This document shows positions 52,784 through 62,304 of a stretch of 64,000 bases of DNA, one piece after another. This DNA is from Glutamicibacter protophormiae (GTDB lineage: Bacteria > Actinomycetota > Actinomycetes > Actinomycetales > Micrococcaceae). Location of the stretch: the NCBI RefSeq assembly GCF_014647495.1, contig NZ_BMPH01000008.1, forward strand, positions 1-64,000, given 5' to 3'. Numbering within the stretch: position 1 is the first letter of the stretch; the number at the start of each line of letters is the position of its first letter. The notes beneath the pieces are model-generated. The model did no database searches, was not told the DNA's origin, and saw only the letters and a list, made by a program, of their open reading frames with translations. The position numbers and the translations under genes were made by a program.

Positions 52784-55003
52784 CTAGAACGCGTAGATGC
52801 TGATTTCGCTGCCGCGCTCGACGCTCCGGTTCAGCGGCGACTGCATGCGCACGGTCTGCGACAATTCGCCGAGCACGTGGTGCGCCTTGACGGTGAGCCC
52901 CGCCTCTTCGAGCACCCGGGTCGCCTCCGCGACGTCCAAGCCGATCACCGAGGGGATCCGGACGAATTCCGGGCCCTGGGACAGGTTGACCGTGACGGTG
53001 CTTCCCACCTCGGCGGTGCCGTTCTGAGGCGACTGCGCGGCGACCATGCCGGATGGCACGGTGCCGGAATGCACCGGATCGCCCACCTGCAGGCGCAGGC
53101 CCGCGGATTCAAGGGCCGCGGCGGCAGCGTCCTGGCTCAGCCCCTGCAGCGCAGGAACCTGCACCGGGGCCGGCCCCTTGGACACCGCCAAGGTGATGGT
53201 GTCCTTGCGCGCGGCGGTCTTGCCCGCAGCCGGTGAGGAGGAGATGACCTTGCCCTTCTCCACCTCGGAGGAGTACTCGCGGACCTCCTTGACCTTGGCC
53301 AGCTCCCGCTGGGCCAGCAGCTCGGTGGCCGTCTGGAGGCTCTTGCCGGCCACATCCGGGATCTCGAAACGCTCGGGGCCCTGCGAGACGATCAGCTCGA
53401 CGCCCTGGAACTTCATGATGTTCTCGCCGGTGGACGGATGCGAGTCCACAACGCGCCCGATGGCGATGTCGTCGTCGAAGGCGGAGCCGAGCCGGACCGG
53501 GATGCCCTGTTCGGACATCTGCGACACCGCCTGCTCCTGCAGCAGGCCGTTCAACGACGGAATGCGGATCACCGTTCCCGGGCCGCGGCCGAAGAACCAG
53601 CCGGCGGCCGCCACCAGTGCCACGATCAGCACCCACGCCACGGCGACGCCGGTTTTCTGCGCCGCGCTCCTGGGCTTGCGCAGTCGATGCGTCGGCAGCT
53701 GGGCCTCCTTGCGCCACTGCTTCTGCGCCGCCTTGTTCGCGCGCTTCTGGCCGCGCGGTGAGAGGGCCGCCGGTTCTGGATCCCCTTCGATGGCGGCATC
53801 CGCACCGAAGGATTCAATATCGGAGCGCGAATAGGCGGCGGTGGCCTCCGCGCCGGGAGAACCCGCCCCGGCTGCCGGGTCATGGACCACGGTGGCCTGC
53901 GCATCTCGCAGATCCAGCACCTCGGTGGCATCCGAGGTGGCGATGACGGTGGTGGCTTCGGCATCAAGCTGCGCGTCCAGCGAATAGGCCCCGCCCGCAG
54001 TATCGGTGCCCTGCAGCTGCCAACGGCGTTCGCGGGCTTCCTCGCGCTCGCGCTGCCAGTCGTCCAGGCGCTGCTGCACGGTGGTGGGCATGTGCGAGAT
54101 GGAACCCGGAGTCAGGTCCTCGACACCGCCCAGGGTTTCCGCGTCGAAGTCCAGCTGTTCGTCGCTGAGCGTCGAACGGATCTGGATGACCTCGTCAAGC
54201 AACAGCTCGGCGTTCTGCGGCCGCTTCTCAGGATCCTTTTCGGTGCACCACTGCACCAGTTCGTCCAGGTCGCTGGCAAGTCCTGGCACGATATCCGAGG
54301 GCAGCGGCATGGGGGAGTCCAGATGGTGCTTCATCAGTGCGGCCGCGTTGGCTTCCGAATACGGCAGGCGCCCGGTGAGCATCTGGTAGACCATGATGCC
54401 GACAGCGTAGATATCGCTGCGCGAATCGGCCGGGGCACCGGAGACCAGCTCGGGGGAGACGTGCGAGAGGGTGGCCACCAGGGTCGCTGACTGCGTGTGG
54501 GCGCTGGCGGCGCGGGCCAGCCCGAAGTCGGTCACCTTGATTTCGCCGGTATCCGCCAGCAGCACGTTCGCGGGCTTCATGTCGCGGTGGATGATGCCTT
54601 CGGAGTGGGCGGCGCCCAGCCCGTGGCAGACCTGCTCCAGGACGCTGAGCATCTGGCGCGGCGTGAACCGTCCGCGTTCGGAGATCACCTGCTCCAGGTT
54701 GCGCCCGCGGACGTACTCCATCACCAGATAGACGATGTTGTCCGTGACGTTGTGGTCTCGGATCGAGACCACATTCGGGTGGGTGATGTTCGCGGCGATG
54801 ACCGCCTCGGATTCGAAGCGCTCACGGACCGTGGATTCGCTGGCGAAGTTGTCGTTCAGGATCTTCACGACCACCGCGCGGTGCAGACGCTTGTCCATGG
54901 CGCGGTAGATCCGAGACATGCCGCCCAACGCCAGCAAATGGTCGATACGGTAGCGGTCGTCAAGGGTCGTACCCAGGTTGGGGTCGGCAAGAGCAGGGCT
55001 CAT
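52784..55003 (-). CDS. pknL: PASTA-domain Ser/Thr protein kinase, PknL-like
   Basis: 739 residues: kinase domain about 12-280 with LALGGMSRIYRA, catalytic HRDMKPANVLL, DFGLA and a divergent activation segment (LVATLSHVSPE instead of GT.xYLSPE); acidic linker; a membrane segment about 448-470; then four extracellular PASTA repeats (each ending in SQGP or SKGP). Family members sense peptidoglycan fragments and regulate cell wall growth. ATG at 55003 with AGGAGTGCGTGCACC upstream. The link to aroG supports PknL rather than PknB. Confidence 0.9.
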   Translation of the reverse strand: MSPALADPNLGTTLDDRYRIDHLLALGGMSRIYRAMDKRLHRAVVVKILNDNFASESTVRERFESEAVIAANITHPNVVSIRDHNVTDNIVYLVMEYVRGRNLEQVISERGRFTPRQMLSVLEQVCHGLGAAHSEGIIHRDMKPANVLLADTGEIKVTDFGLARAASAHTQSATLVATLSHVSPELVSGAPADSRSDIYAVGIMVYQMLTGRLPYSEANAAALMKHHLDSPMPLPSDIVPGLASDLDELVQWCTEKDPEKRPQNAELLLDEVIQIRSTLSDEQLDFDAETLGGVEDLTPGSISHMPTTVQQRLDDWQREREEARERRWQLQGTDTAGGAYSLDAQLDAEATTVIATSDATEVLDLRDAQATVVHDPAAGAGSPGAEATAAYSRSDIESFGADAAIEGDPEPAALSPRGQKRANKAAQKQWRKEAQLPTHRLRKPRSAAQKTGVAVAWVLIVALVAAAGWFFGRGPGTVIRIPSLNGLLQEQAVSQMSEQGIPVRLGSAFDDDIAIGRVVDSHPSTGENIMKFQGVELIVSQGPERFEIPDVAGKSLQTATELLAQRELAKVKEVREYSSEVEKGKVISSSPAAGKTAARKDTITLAVSKGPAPVQVPALQGLSQDAAAAALESAGLRLQVGDPVHSGTVPSGMVAAQSPQNGTAEVGSTVTVNLSQGPEFVRIPSVIGLDVAEATRVLEEAGLTVKAHHVLGELSQTVRMQSPLNRSVERGSEISIYAF

Positions 55004-55127
55004 GGTGCACGCACTCCTGACTTGGGATTGCGCGCCGCAAAGGCGTGATTCACCCACTGCTCCTTTCGAACATGATTACTATCTTTTAATGTACCTAGCC
55101 GACCTGAGAATTTCCGGTTTAAAGCCG

Positions 55128-55161
55128 AAATCCGCCAGTGGTGTCTACCTCTGGCGGATTT
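55128..55161 (-). terminator. probable terminator after whiB1
   Basis: AAATCCGCCAG (55128-55138) and CTGGCGGATTT (55151-55161) form an 11-base stem, followed on the minus strand by CGGCTTT. Confidence 0.6.
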
Positions 55162-55205
55162 CGTGCAGCTTCCCGGGTTGCGAGATCTACCGCGGGAGCG
55201 GTCTC

Positions 55206-55454
55206 TTAGGATGCGCGGCGGGCACGTGCAGCGCGGCGCTTCAGAGCGCGACGTTCGTCTTCGCTCATTCCACCCCACACGCCAGCGTCCTGACCGGACT
55301 CGATGGCCCACTGTAAGCAGGTTTCGGTCACTTCGCACCGACGGCAGACGCTTTTGGCCTCTTCGATCTGCAAGAGGGCCGGACCGGTGTTACCCACCGG
55401 GAAGAAAAGTTCCGGGTCCTTATCCAGACACGCCGCGCGGCTACGCCAATCCAT
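55206..55454 (-). CDS. whiB1: WhiB1-type iron-sulfur transcription factor
   Basis: 82 residues. Four cysteines (C9, C37, C40, C46) for a 4Fe-4S cluster, the GVWGG turn and the basic C-terminal RRALKRRAARAR for DNA binding. The N-terminal MDWRSRAACLDKDPELFFPVGN matches WhiB1/WblE closely. WhiB1 binds the principal sigma factor, is nitric-oxide sensitive and is essential in mycobacteria. A long 5' leader of about 165 bases is predicted. Confidence 0.95.
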   Translation of the reverse strand: MDWRSRAACLDKDPELFFPVGNTGPALLQIEEAKSVCRRCEVTETCLQWAIESGQDAGVWGGMSEDERRALKRRAARARRAS

Positions 55455-55803
55455 GCTTATTGATGCTCCTTGAAATTTTTGAGGGGGGACGAAAGGCTCA
55501 TGATCTGAACACGCAAACGCCCCGCCTTGAAAAGGTCAGCGGGGGACGGTGTAAATGCCGTAGTGCTTTTCGCATCGTCGGATATGAACGACGGGGTCAT
55601 CGTTTTGCCAACCACATAAGGTTTTCATGTTACGAGAAAGTAAACAAGGGTCAATGATGCGAAATATGTCGTATTGCCTGAGTGCTTTCTCACATGGAAA
55701 TCAGCATGGGCTTAGGCTAGCTGACGCGGATGTGGCCGGGGCGACAAGCCTGATCCGGGGCCGTCGTTTGAGTTCCTGAAGCACCTCAACGAAAATAGTT
55801 GGG
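55455..55803. other. long leader and promoter region of whiB1
   Basis: No gene found. Minus-strand TTGACC (55654-55649), a 16-base spacer and TAACAT (55632-55627) form the likely whiB1 promoter. The plus-strand gene at 55804 has no clear promoter here. Confidence 0.45.
55627..55654 (-). promoter_or_regulatory. whiB1: whiB1 promoter
   Basis: TTGACC and TAACAT spaced by 16 bases on the minus strand. Transcription would start near 55620, leaving a leader of about 165 bases before the ATG at 55454. Confidence 0.5.
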
Positions 55804-56217
55804 GTGAGCAACGAAGAGATTAAGATCCCGCGTCCGACCAGTGTTATTGCCGTCGCTGCACTGGTGATGTTCGAGGCGCTGGCGGTCCTGGCCTACGCCG
55901 TCAACTACGGCATCCACCTCACTTCGGACGGTGTGGTGAACATGGGCGGGCGGATTTTCATGCTTGCGCTGTGCCTCTTCCTGGCCAGCTGGCAGGGGTC
56001 GGTGGCGATCAACTTCTTCCGGGGCAGGGCCTACACCCGAGCGCCGATCATCGTCTGGCAATTGTTCCAGTTGATCCTGTCGGTGTCCTTTTTCCAGTCG
56101 GATATGCCGATCGTCATCTCCGCAGCGGTCGTGTCGATCATCGTCGCCGGTGCGACAGTGGTGCTGCTTTTCGCGCCGAAGACCACCGAATTCCTGGGGG
56201 ACCGCCCAGCACAGTAG
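55804..56217 (+). CDS. four-pass membrane protein, unknown
   Basis: 137 residues with four hydrophobic segments (about 14-34, 48-66, 80-98 and 103-125). No family recognised. Start GTG at 55804 with a poor ribosome binding site. It ends exactly one base before the stop of the convergent FtsK/EssC-like gene. Confidence 0.75.
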   Translation: MSNEEIKIPRPTSVIAVAALVMFEALAVLAYAVNYGIHLTSDGVVNMGGRIFMLALCLFLASWQGSVAINFFRGRAYTRAPIIVWQLFQLILSVSFFQSDMPIVISAAVVSIIVAGATVVLLFAPKTTEFLGDRPAQ

Positions 56218-59200
56218 TCAACGCTCGATGATGATGGCGCGTGGTTGCCCGGCGATCCCGGCGATCGCGCGCCATTGCCTTGTCCCGCCCGCGCCGTAGC
56301 CCCCAGGTGTATGGGGCAACGGTCGCCAGGCAAGCGGCAGCAGGTCCTGCGGATGACGGGCCTCCACCGCAATCGCTTGCCGGTCATCAACCATCAGCCC
56401 CGGCAGCCCCAGGTCGTAGGGGAGCCGGGCCGAAGGCGGCACGAACAGCACGGCCCGCGTTCCCAATGCGGCCGTTCGCTGGCGCAGCGCGGCCAGCTGG
56501 GGGTCGGAGGTGTCGTGCAGCACCACGCAGATCGTAGACGCGGCGGCTTCCGCTCCGTGCGCCTCGCAGGCTTCAACCCAGCGCAGCCACGACGCGGCGC
56601 CATCCACCAGGGATGCTTTCCAACGTTCGGACAAGAGCGCCGCGAGCTCTTCCCGGTCACGCCGACCGGGACATATGACCAGCGGCGCCGGAGCCTGGTC
56701 GAAGCCGAACTCCTGCCGGGTGAACGCAGTGCGCCCCACCGCCAGGGCCTGCGAGGCGTCGTCGTTCCGGCAGGGCTGCCTCGTTGGGCAAACAGCGCCC
56801 GCCGCGCCTCCTGTCTCCGGCTTGGCGGCCGCGGCTGTCAACTGGATCGTCATCGGTGCTTCGACGGGACTGAACCGGATCCCGCGCCCGGGCAGCTGGC
56901 TGGTCGGCGGAAGCTTGGGCCAGGACATGCGCAGGGAATCGGCGGCGTTGAGCGGGAAATACCATTGTTCGGCGCACAGCCCGGTGGCCTTGAGCAGATT
57001 CACGTCGCGATCGGCCATCATGACCAGTTGCGCCGAGGCCGATACACCTTGCCGCAGAAGCTCCGTGAGCACCTGGTCGAACCGTTGGAAGGCTGCGGGA
57101 TCCAGTTGCGACTGCAATCGGGCGATGCCGTGCACGAGCACCAGCGTGAGGCGATCGCGGGGCAGCGACTCCAGGTCGTCGAGCGCTTCCAGGAATAGAT
57201 ACCGGTCTTCCCCGTTCACGGTGAGCGTCCCCGGCAGCGGGACGGAGTCCGGGAACAACGCGTCACCGAAGCACAGGATCCGGCGCTCCAGCCGCATCAG
57301 CCCTTCGAACAGCTGGCGGCCGCCGGCTTCCGGCACACCGCACACCAGCAGCCCCCGGCCGCGGGCCGGTTCTATGACCAGGTCCTCCAGCCGGCCCGCT
57401 GCGAGGTCGTCGACAACACCGCAGAAGATGGCGCCGGCACCATCGCCTTGCCACTGCGTCGGGGGAGTAGCCTCCTGCTCAGGCGGCGGCAGCTGCGGGG
57501 CAAAGGGGCACGGCGGAAGGGGCGAATGCCGCCAGTTGTCGGCGAGCCGGCGCACATGCCGGTGCAGGGCCTGCCCGTCGGCCCCGGGATCCGGATGCCC
57601 GAAGCGGCCCACCGGATGCAGGATCAGGTTTCCGGGTCCGCGCTCGGCAATGCTTCCATACAGGGTGGGGCTCACCGCCAGGGCGAACTGGACCTGGCGG
57701 TTGGCCTGCCCGGGGCCGGCCATGACCGCGCTGCCCGGGCGGACCAGCTGGGCGGCGGCCGGCGAACCGACCAGGTCCATGGACTCGGCTGCGTCCTTGA
57801 CCCGCAGCGCCACCACGGTGTTCAGATTCGCACGGGTCTGCCCGGACAGCGCGCCGGCGGCCCGCTGCGTGCTCAGCAGCAGGTGGATGCCCAGCGACCG
57901 GCCGACCGCCGCCAGCCGGTCGATGCGCGCCGCCGCTTCGGGCAGGGTTTCGATGAACACCCGGAACTCGTCGACCACCACCAGCAGCCGGGGCAGCGCG
58001 GGGACGCCGGAGCGCCGGACGTACTCGGAGCGGTCGCTGCAGCGGTGTTCGGCCAGTAGCCGTTCGCGCCGGGCCACCTCGCGTTCCAGCTGCGCAAGGG
58101 TCCGCTGCGCGCCGGCGGCGTCCAGGTCGTTGGCGGAAAGCTGCACGTGGGGCAGCGGGCCGAAGGCGGCCAGGCCCGCACCGCCCTTGAAATCAACCAG
58201 CACCAACGCCAGCTGCTCGGGACTGTAGCGCCCGGCCAGATCCGCGATGATGCGCCGCAGCGCTTCGGACTTGCCCGACCCGGTGGTTCCGCACACCAGC
58301 ACGTGCGGCCCGTCCTCGTCGAAATCCAGCAGCTGCCGGCCGCGGAACGGATCTTCCCCGATCACCGCGGTCAAGCCCGCACCCGCCGGGGGCTCCCCGT
58401 CCGACGCCGGTGCGCGCGGGCAGATCGCGAGGCACGACTGGATGATCCGGGCGAGTCTCCCCGCATCCAGCCGGTCCGGTGTTTCCAGGCACAGGCTCCC
58501 GTCGGGCAGCTTGGCTCGGCAGCGCACCGGATCCACCCAATAGTCGCACCGGGCTGCGGGCACCGGATGCAGGCTGATCACCAGCGTGCGCGGCAGCGGG
58601 ACCGGAGCGAGCCCGGTCAGGAATATCCGCTCGATGGAAGGGTCAGGCGATGCCGAGGTTCCGCTGCCGCCGGGCATCCAGGCAACGGCCGACGCAGGGC
58701 CAGTGCTCCGGGCCAGAAGCGCGGCGGTGCCCTGGCGCACATGCCGCAACAGCAACAGCTCGGCCGGAAGCCGAGCGATCGAGGGGTCGATGACCAGCTC
58801 GATGCGGCCCGCGGCCACCGCCGGCAGGAATCTGGACAGCAGCGCGGCCAGCAGGGAATCCACCGCGGGGTCCTCGCCTCCGAGAAGTTGCCAGACCTGC
58901 GCGGCGGCCGGCGCGAAAACCGGAACTCCGGAAATCCTGCCCGTGGACCGGCCGCTGCCCGGCGCCCTGCGCGGCCGCCGGCTGCCGCCCTCCGGCGGCG
59001 TCTTCCGACCCGGAAGCTGCCAGCTGCCGCTGCCGAACACCAGCGGAGGAAGGCCTTGGGGAAGCACCCCGAGCTGCGCCCGGTCGATGCCGGCGACCAG
59101 CGCCGTACCCAGCGGGCAGGCGAAACGGCGTCGGGCGCGCACCACGCTGTGCTGCTGTCCACGCACCGAACGTTTCCACCGGCGGCGCTCGCCGAGCAGC

Positions 59201-59943
59201 TGCACCGCGGGGACGACGCCCAGCAGCGCCGACAGCCCGGAGACCGCCAAGAACAGCATGGAACCGGTCAGCACCGCCAGCAGGACGCCGGAGAACACCG
59301 GGACCAGCGCCGCCAGGCACAGCGTCACCAGCCTGCCAAGTTCCGGGGGCGGAGGGAGGCTGAACTCCAGCTGCCCGCCGTCCGCCGCCTGCCCCGCCTC
59401 GCTGCGCGCCGGATCTCCGACCTCCAGCACGGTGCCGCCCAACTGGATCCGGCTGCCGGCCTGCAGTTCCGCCTCGGCTTCCACCGGCACCACATCCCGG
59501 CCAGAAAACACCAGCACCCGCTGCCCGGGGGCCGGCCGCACGCGCATGGACCGCTCATCAACCACCAGGCGGGCATGCACCCGGGAAACCTGCGGATCGC
59601 CAAGGAACAGCGGGGCGCCACGGCCGATCTCGTGGGTGCCACGGCCCAGTTCCATCCAGGCTCCCGCATCCGGGCCCTCGGGTACGTACAGCTTCAGCCG
59701 CGGGCTGCCGGCCGCCACCGCGAAACCGGGGCCCGGGACATCGGCCAGCAGCAGCGGCTGGCCCGGGCCCAGCATTCCCAGCTCCTCCAACGGCGTCGCT
59801 CCCCGGTACCAGCGGGTGCCCGGAACCTGGCCGTCGAGCACCGCCGCCAGTTGCGGCCCGTCCAAGGCCGCGGAGACTTGGAGCAGCAGCTGCCGGGGAT
59901 TCAGCAGCGTGCGCGAGGACAGCAGCAGTTCATAGTGCAGCAT
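56218..59943 (-). CDS. FHA-FtsK/SpoIIIE ATPase resembling EssC/EccC
   Basis: 1241 residues: N-terminal ubiquitin-like/FHA region (FHA about 120-185 with IGRG and VSRVHARL), two membrane segments (about 225-265), then tandem ATPase modules. The first has intact Walker A GTTGSGKSE (about 551) and Walker B LLVVVDEF; the second (GVPEAGGRQ) and third (PGRRDREEL) lack the Walker lysine. One active and two degenerate modules, with an FHA domain, is the layout of type VII secretion motors. No WXG100 substrate or other T7SS gene is in the window, so the role is uncertain. ATG at 59943 with GGGAGGGAAG; divergent from the Tad operon. Confidence 0.85.
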   Translation of the reverse strand: MLHYELLLSSRTLLNPRQLLLQVSAALDGPQLAAVLDGQVPGTRWYRGATPLEELGMLGPGQPLLLADVPGPGFAVAAGSPRLKLYVPEGPDAGAWMELGRGTHEIGRGAPLFLGDPQVSRVHARLVVDERSMRVRPAPGQRVLVFSGRDVVPVEAEAELQAGSRIQLGGTVLEVGDPARSEAGQAADGGQLEFSLPPPPELGRLVTLCLAALVPVFSGVLLAVLTGSMLFLAVSGLSALLGVVPAVQLLGERRRWKRSVRGQQHSVVRARRRFACPLGTALVAGIDRAQLGVLPQGLPPLVFGSGSWQLPGRKTPPEGGSRRPRRAPGSGRSTGRISGVPVFAPAAAQVWQLLGGEDPAVDSLLAALLSRFLPAVAAGRIELVIDPSIARLPAELLLLRHVRQGTAALLARSTGPASAVAWMPGGSGTSASPDPSIERIFLTGLAPVPLPRTLVISLHPVPAARCDYWVDPVRCRAKLPDGSLCLETPDRLDAGRLARIIQSCLAICPRAPASDGEPPAGAGLTAVIGEDPFRGRQLLDFDEDGPHVLVCGTTGSGKSEALRRIIADLAGRYSPEQLALVLVDFKGGAGLAAFGPLPHVQLSANDLDAAGAQRTLAQLEREVARRERLLAEHRCSDRSEYVRRSGVPALPRLLVVVDEFRVFIETLPEAAARIDRLAAVGRSLGIHLLLSTQRAAGALSGQTRANLNTVVALRVKDAAESMDLVGSPAAAQLVRPGSAVMAGPGQANRQVQFALAVSPTLYGSIAERGPGNLILHPVGRFGHPDPGADGQALHRHVRRLADNWRHSPLPPCPFAPQLPPPEQEATPPTQWQGDGAGAIFCGVVDDLAAGRLEDLVIEPARGRGLLVCGVPEAGGRQLFEGLMRLERRILCFGDALFPDSVPLPGTLTVNGEDRYLFLEALDDLESLPRDRLTLVLVHGIARLQSQLDPAAFQRFDQVLTELLRQGVSASAQLVMMADRDVNLLKATGLCAEQWYFPLNAADSLRMSWPKLPPTSQLPGRGIRFSPVEAPMTIQLTAAAAKPETGGAAGAVCPTRQPCRNDDASQALAVGRTAFTRQEFGFDQAPAPLVICPGRRDREELAALLSERWKASLVDGAASWLRWVEACEAHGAEAAASTICVVLHDTSDPQLAALRQRTAALGTRAVLFVPPSARLPYDLGLPGLMVDDRQAIAVEARHPQDLLPLAWRPLPHTPGGYGAGGTRQWRAIAGIAGQPRAIIIER

Positions 59944-60071
59944 CTTCCCTCCCAACGCGTTCTCCGGCCCTTGCGTGCCCCAGCCCATCACGACTAGCGC
60001 GTTTGCCGGGTCCGAGGACGCCGGGGTGGGGATAACCGCCCATTGCTTTATCCACAAATTCGCGAAACATC

Positions 60072-60100
60072 TTGCCAGCACCTGATGTCGGGGCTAGGCT
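60072..60100 (+). promoter_or_regulatory. Tad operon promoter
   Basis: TTGCCA (60072-60077), a 17-base spacer and TAGGCT (60095-60100) lie 130 bases ahead of cpaF. The region 59944-60229 is shared with the divergent FtsK/EssC-like gene. Confidence 0.65.
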
Positions 60101-60229
60101 CCACAGACATATCCAGAAATAGACCTCGGAACAGCACCGGGGCCTACCGCTGCACCGGCAGTGCGCTCGCCGATGGTCCCCGAGAATTCCGGGAACGCCG
60201 AACCCCCATGAGGCCCGAAGGATCTTGAC

Positions 60230-61456
60230 GTGGATGCCTTGTCGATCGTGGAAGATGAAGTGCGAGAGCTGGTCCGACGCCGCGGCCTGGACCCGGCCAA
60301 GCAGCCCGCGCTGATGAAGTCGCTGATCGACGACGTCGTGCGGGACTACGACGAACGCGCGCTGCTCGGCGCGGTGCCCGCCCTTGGCTCGCTGGAACAA
60401 GCCCGGCGCGCGGTCTACGACAACGTCGCCGGATTCGGCGCCCTGCAGCAGCTGCTCGACGACCCGAGCGTGGAGGAGATCTGGATCAATTCCCCGCACC
60501 AGGTGTTCTGCGCCCGCGGCGGCCAGAGCGAACTGACCCACATCAGGCTGGACGCCGCGGAAGTCGCCGGGCTGGTTGAGCGCATGCTCAAGGCGTCCGG
60601 GCGCCGGCTGGATTTGTCCCAGCCGTTCGTCGACTGCCAGCTGCCCGACGGTTCCCGGCTGCATGTGGTCATCCCGGACATCACGCACGAGCACTGGGCT
60701 GTCAACATCCGCAAGTTCATCGCCCGCGCCTCCCGGCTCGAAGACCTGGTGGACCTCAAATCACTGAGCCCCGCGGCGGCCACCTACCTGGGCTGGGCGA
60801 TCTGCGCCGGGCTGAACGTCATCGTCACCGGCCCGACACAAGCCGGCAAGACCACCATGCTCAACGCGCTGTCATCCTCCATCGGCTCCCGCGAACGCGT
60901 CATCACCATCGAGGAGATCTTCGAACTGAACCTGGCGCTGCGCGACGTCGTGGCGATGCAAACCCGGCTGGCGAACCTCGAGGGCACCGGCGAAATCACG
61001 ATGCGCCGGCTGGTCAAGGAGGCGCTGCGCATGCGTCCGGACCGCATCATCGTCGGAGAGGTGCGCGAGGCCGAATCCCTGGACTTGCTGATCGCCCTGA
61101 ATTCGGGCGTCGCGGGCCTGTGCACCCTGCATGCGAACTCAGCCCGCGACGCAATCATCAAAATCTGCACGCTGCCGCTGCTGGCGGGGCCGAACATCAC
61201 CAGCGACTTCACGATCAAGACCGTCGCCGCCTGTCTGGACCTGGTGGTGCACTGCGTGCGCGACGCCTCCGGCAACCGCTATGTCAACGAGATCCTCGCG
61301 GTGCGCAATCGCGTGGAGGGCGGCGCGATCGAGACCTCCACGCTGTTCGAACGCAAGGCAGGGGAACTGGTTCCAGCATCCGGCGCGGACTGGTCGCATG
61401 AGAAATTCGACCTGGCCGGGCTGAACGTCGCGGAGCGGTTGGGGCAGGAATCATGA
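60230..61456 (+). CDS. cpaF: Tad/Flp pilus assembly ATPase CpaF (TadA)
   Basis: 408 residues of the type II/IV secretion ATPase family: GPTQAGKTTM (Walker A, about 201), RVITIEEIFEL (Asp box region), EALRMRPDRIIVGEVREAE (Walker B) and TLHANSARDA (His box). It powers pilus assembly. GTG at 60230 with GAAGGATCTTGAC upstream; its stop overlaps the next start (ATGA). Confidence 0.94.
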   Translation: MDALSIVEDEVRELVRRRGLDPAKQPALMKSLIDDVVRDYDERALLGAVPALGSLEQARRAVYDNVAGFGALQQLLDDPSVEEIWINSPHQVFCARGGQSELTHIRLDAAEVAGLVERMLKASGRRLDLSQPFVDCQLPDGSRLHVVIPDITHEHWAVNIRKFIARASRLEDLVDLKSLSPAAATYLGWAICAGLNVIVTGPTQAGKTTMLNALSSSIGSRERVITIEEIFELNLALRDVVAMQTRLANLEGTGEITMRRLVKEALRMRPDRIIVGEVREAESLDLLIALNSGVAGLCTLHANSARDAIIKICTLPLLAGPNITSDFTIKTVAACLDLVVHCVRDASGNRYVNEILAVRNRVEGGAIETSTLFERKAGELVPASGADWSHEKFDLAGLNVAERLGQES

Positions 61457-62304
61457 GCATCTTCCTGGGGCTGCTGGGCGGGCTGGGGCTGGCGATGCTG
61501 GCCGACTGGCTGCTCTTCGCGCCCTGGGAACGCACCCGCAGCCGGCACTCGCGGATCGGCCAGGCGCTGCTGCGCGCCGGGGTCACCAGCGTCAGCCCGG
61601 CCAAGTTCATGCTGATCTGCCTGGCCAGCGGGCTGGTGTTCGCGCTGCTCACCCTGGGGCTGACGGCCTCCTGGCTGTTCGCCTGCGTTTTCGCGATCTT
61701 CGGTGTTCTGGCGCCGTGGGTGTATCTGCGCCACCAGGCGGCCAAGAGACAGAGCGCGCTGCATGAACAATGGCCGGAAGTCGTCGACCACCTGCGCAGC
61801 GCCATCCGCGCCGGCCTGTCGTTGCCCGAATCGCTGAGCCAGCTGGCGCTGGTCGGCCCCGAGACGCTGCGCCCGGTGTTCCGCGACTTCGCCCTCGACT
61901 ACCGGGCCACCGCCAACTTCAGCACGGCGCTGGACCAGCTGGGCGAACGGCTCGCGGACCCGGTAGCGGACAAGATCCTGACGACGCTGCGCATCACCCG
62001 CGAGGTCGGCGGCACCGACCTGGGGCAGACGCTGGCCACACTGGCCGCGTTCCTGCGCGACGACGTGCGCACCCGCGGCGAGCTGGCCGCCCGGCAGTCC
62101 TGGATCGTCTCCGCCGCACGGCTGGCCGTCGCCGCCCCTTGGATCCTGCTGCTGGTGCTCGGCACCCAGCCGGCGGCCAAGGACGCCTATCTCACCCCGG
62201 CGGGGGTCTTCGTGCTGCTGGCCGGCCTGGTTGTCTCCTTCCTCTGCTACCGGGTCATGCTGCGCCTGGGGGCGCTGCCCATCGAGGAACGAGTGCTCTC
62301 ATGA
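61453..62304 (+). CDS. tadB: Tad pilus inner-membrane protein TadB
   Basis: 283 residues. Membrane segments at the N terminus (about 4-22), around 55-92 and at the C terminus flank a T2SS-F type cytoplasmic domain (WPEVVDHLRSAIRAGLSLPESLSQLA). It forms the platform with TadC. ATGA overlaps on both sides show tight coupling with cpaF and tadC. Confidence 0.9.
   Translation: MSIFLGLLGGLGLAMLADWLLFAPWERTRSRHSRIGQALLRAGVTSVSPAKFMLICLASGLVFALLTLGLTASWLFACVFAIFGVLAPWVYLRHQAAKRQSALHEQWPEVVDHLRSAIRAGLSLPESLSQLALVGPETLRPVFRDFALDYRATANFSTALDQLGERLADPVADKILTTLRITREVGGTDLGQTLATLAAFLRDDVRTRGELAARQSWIVSAARLAVAAPWILLLVLGTQPAAKDAYLTPAGVFVLLAGLVVSFLCYRVMLRLGALPIEERVLS

Noticed and set aside
58147-59997. 616-codon plus-strand frame opposite the FtsK/EssC-like gene
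   Set aside because: The minus strand carries the FHA, membrane and Walker motifs; the plus product is Arg/Gln/Pro-rich.
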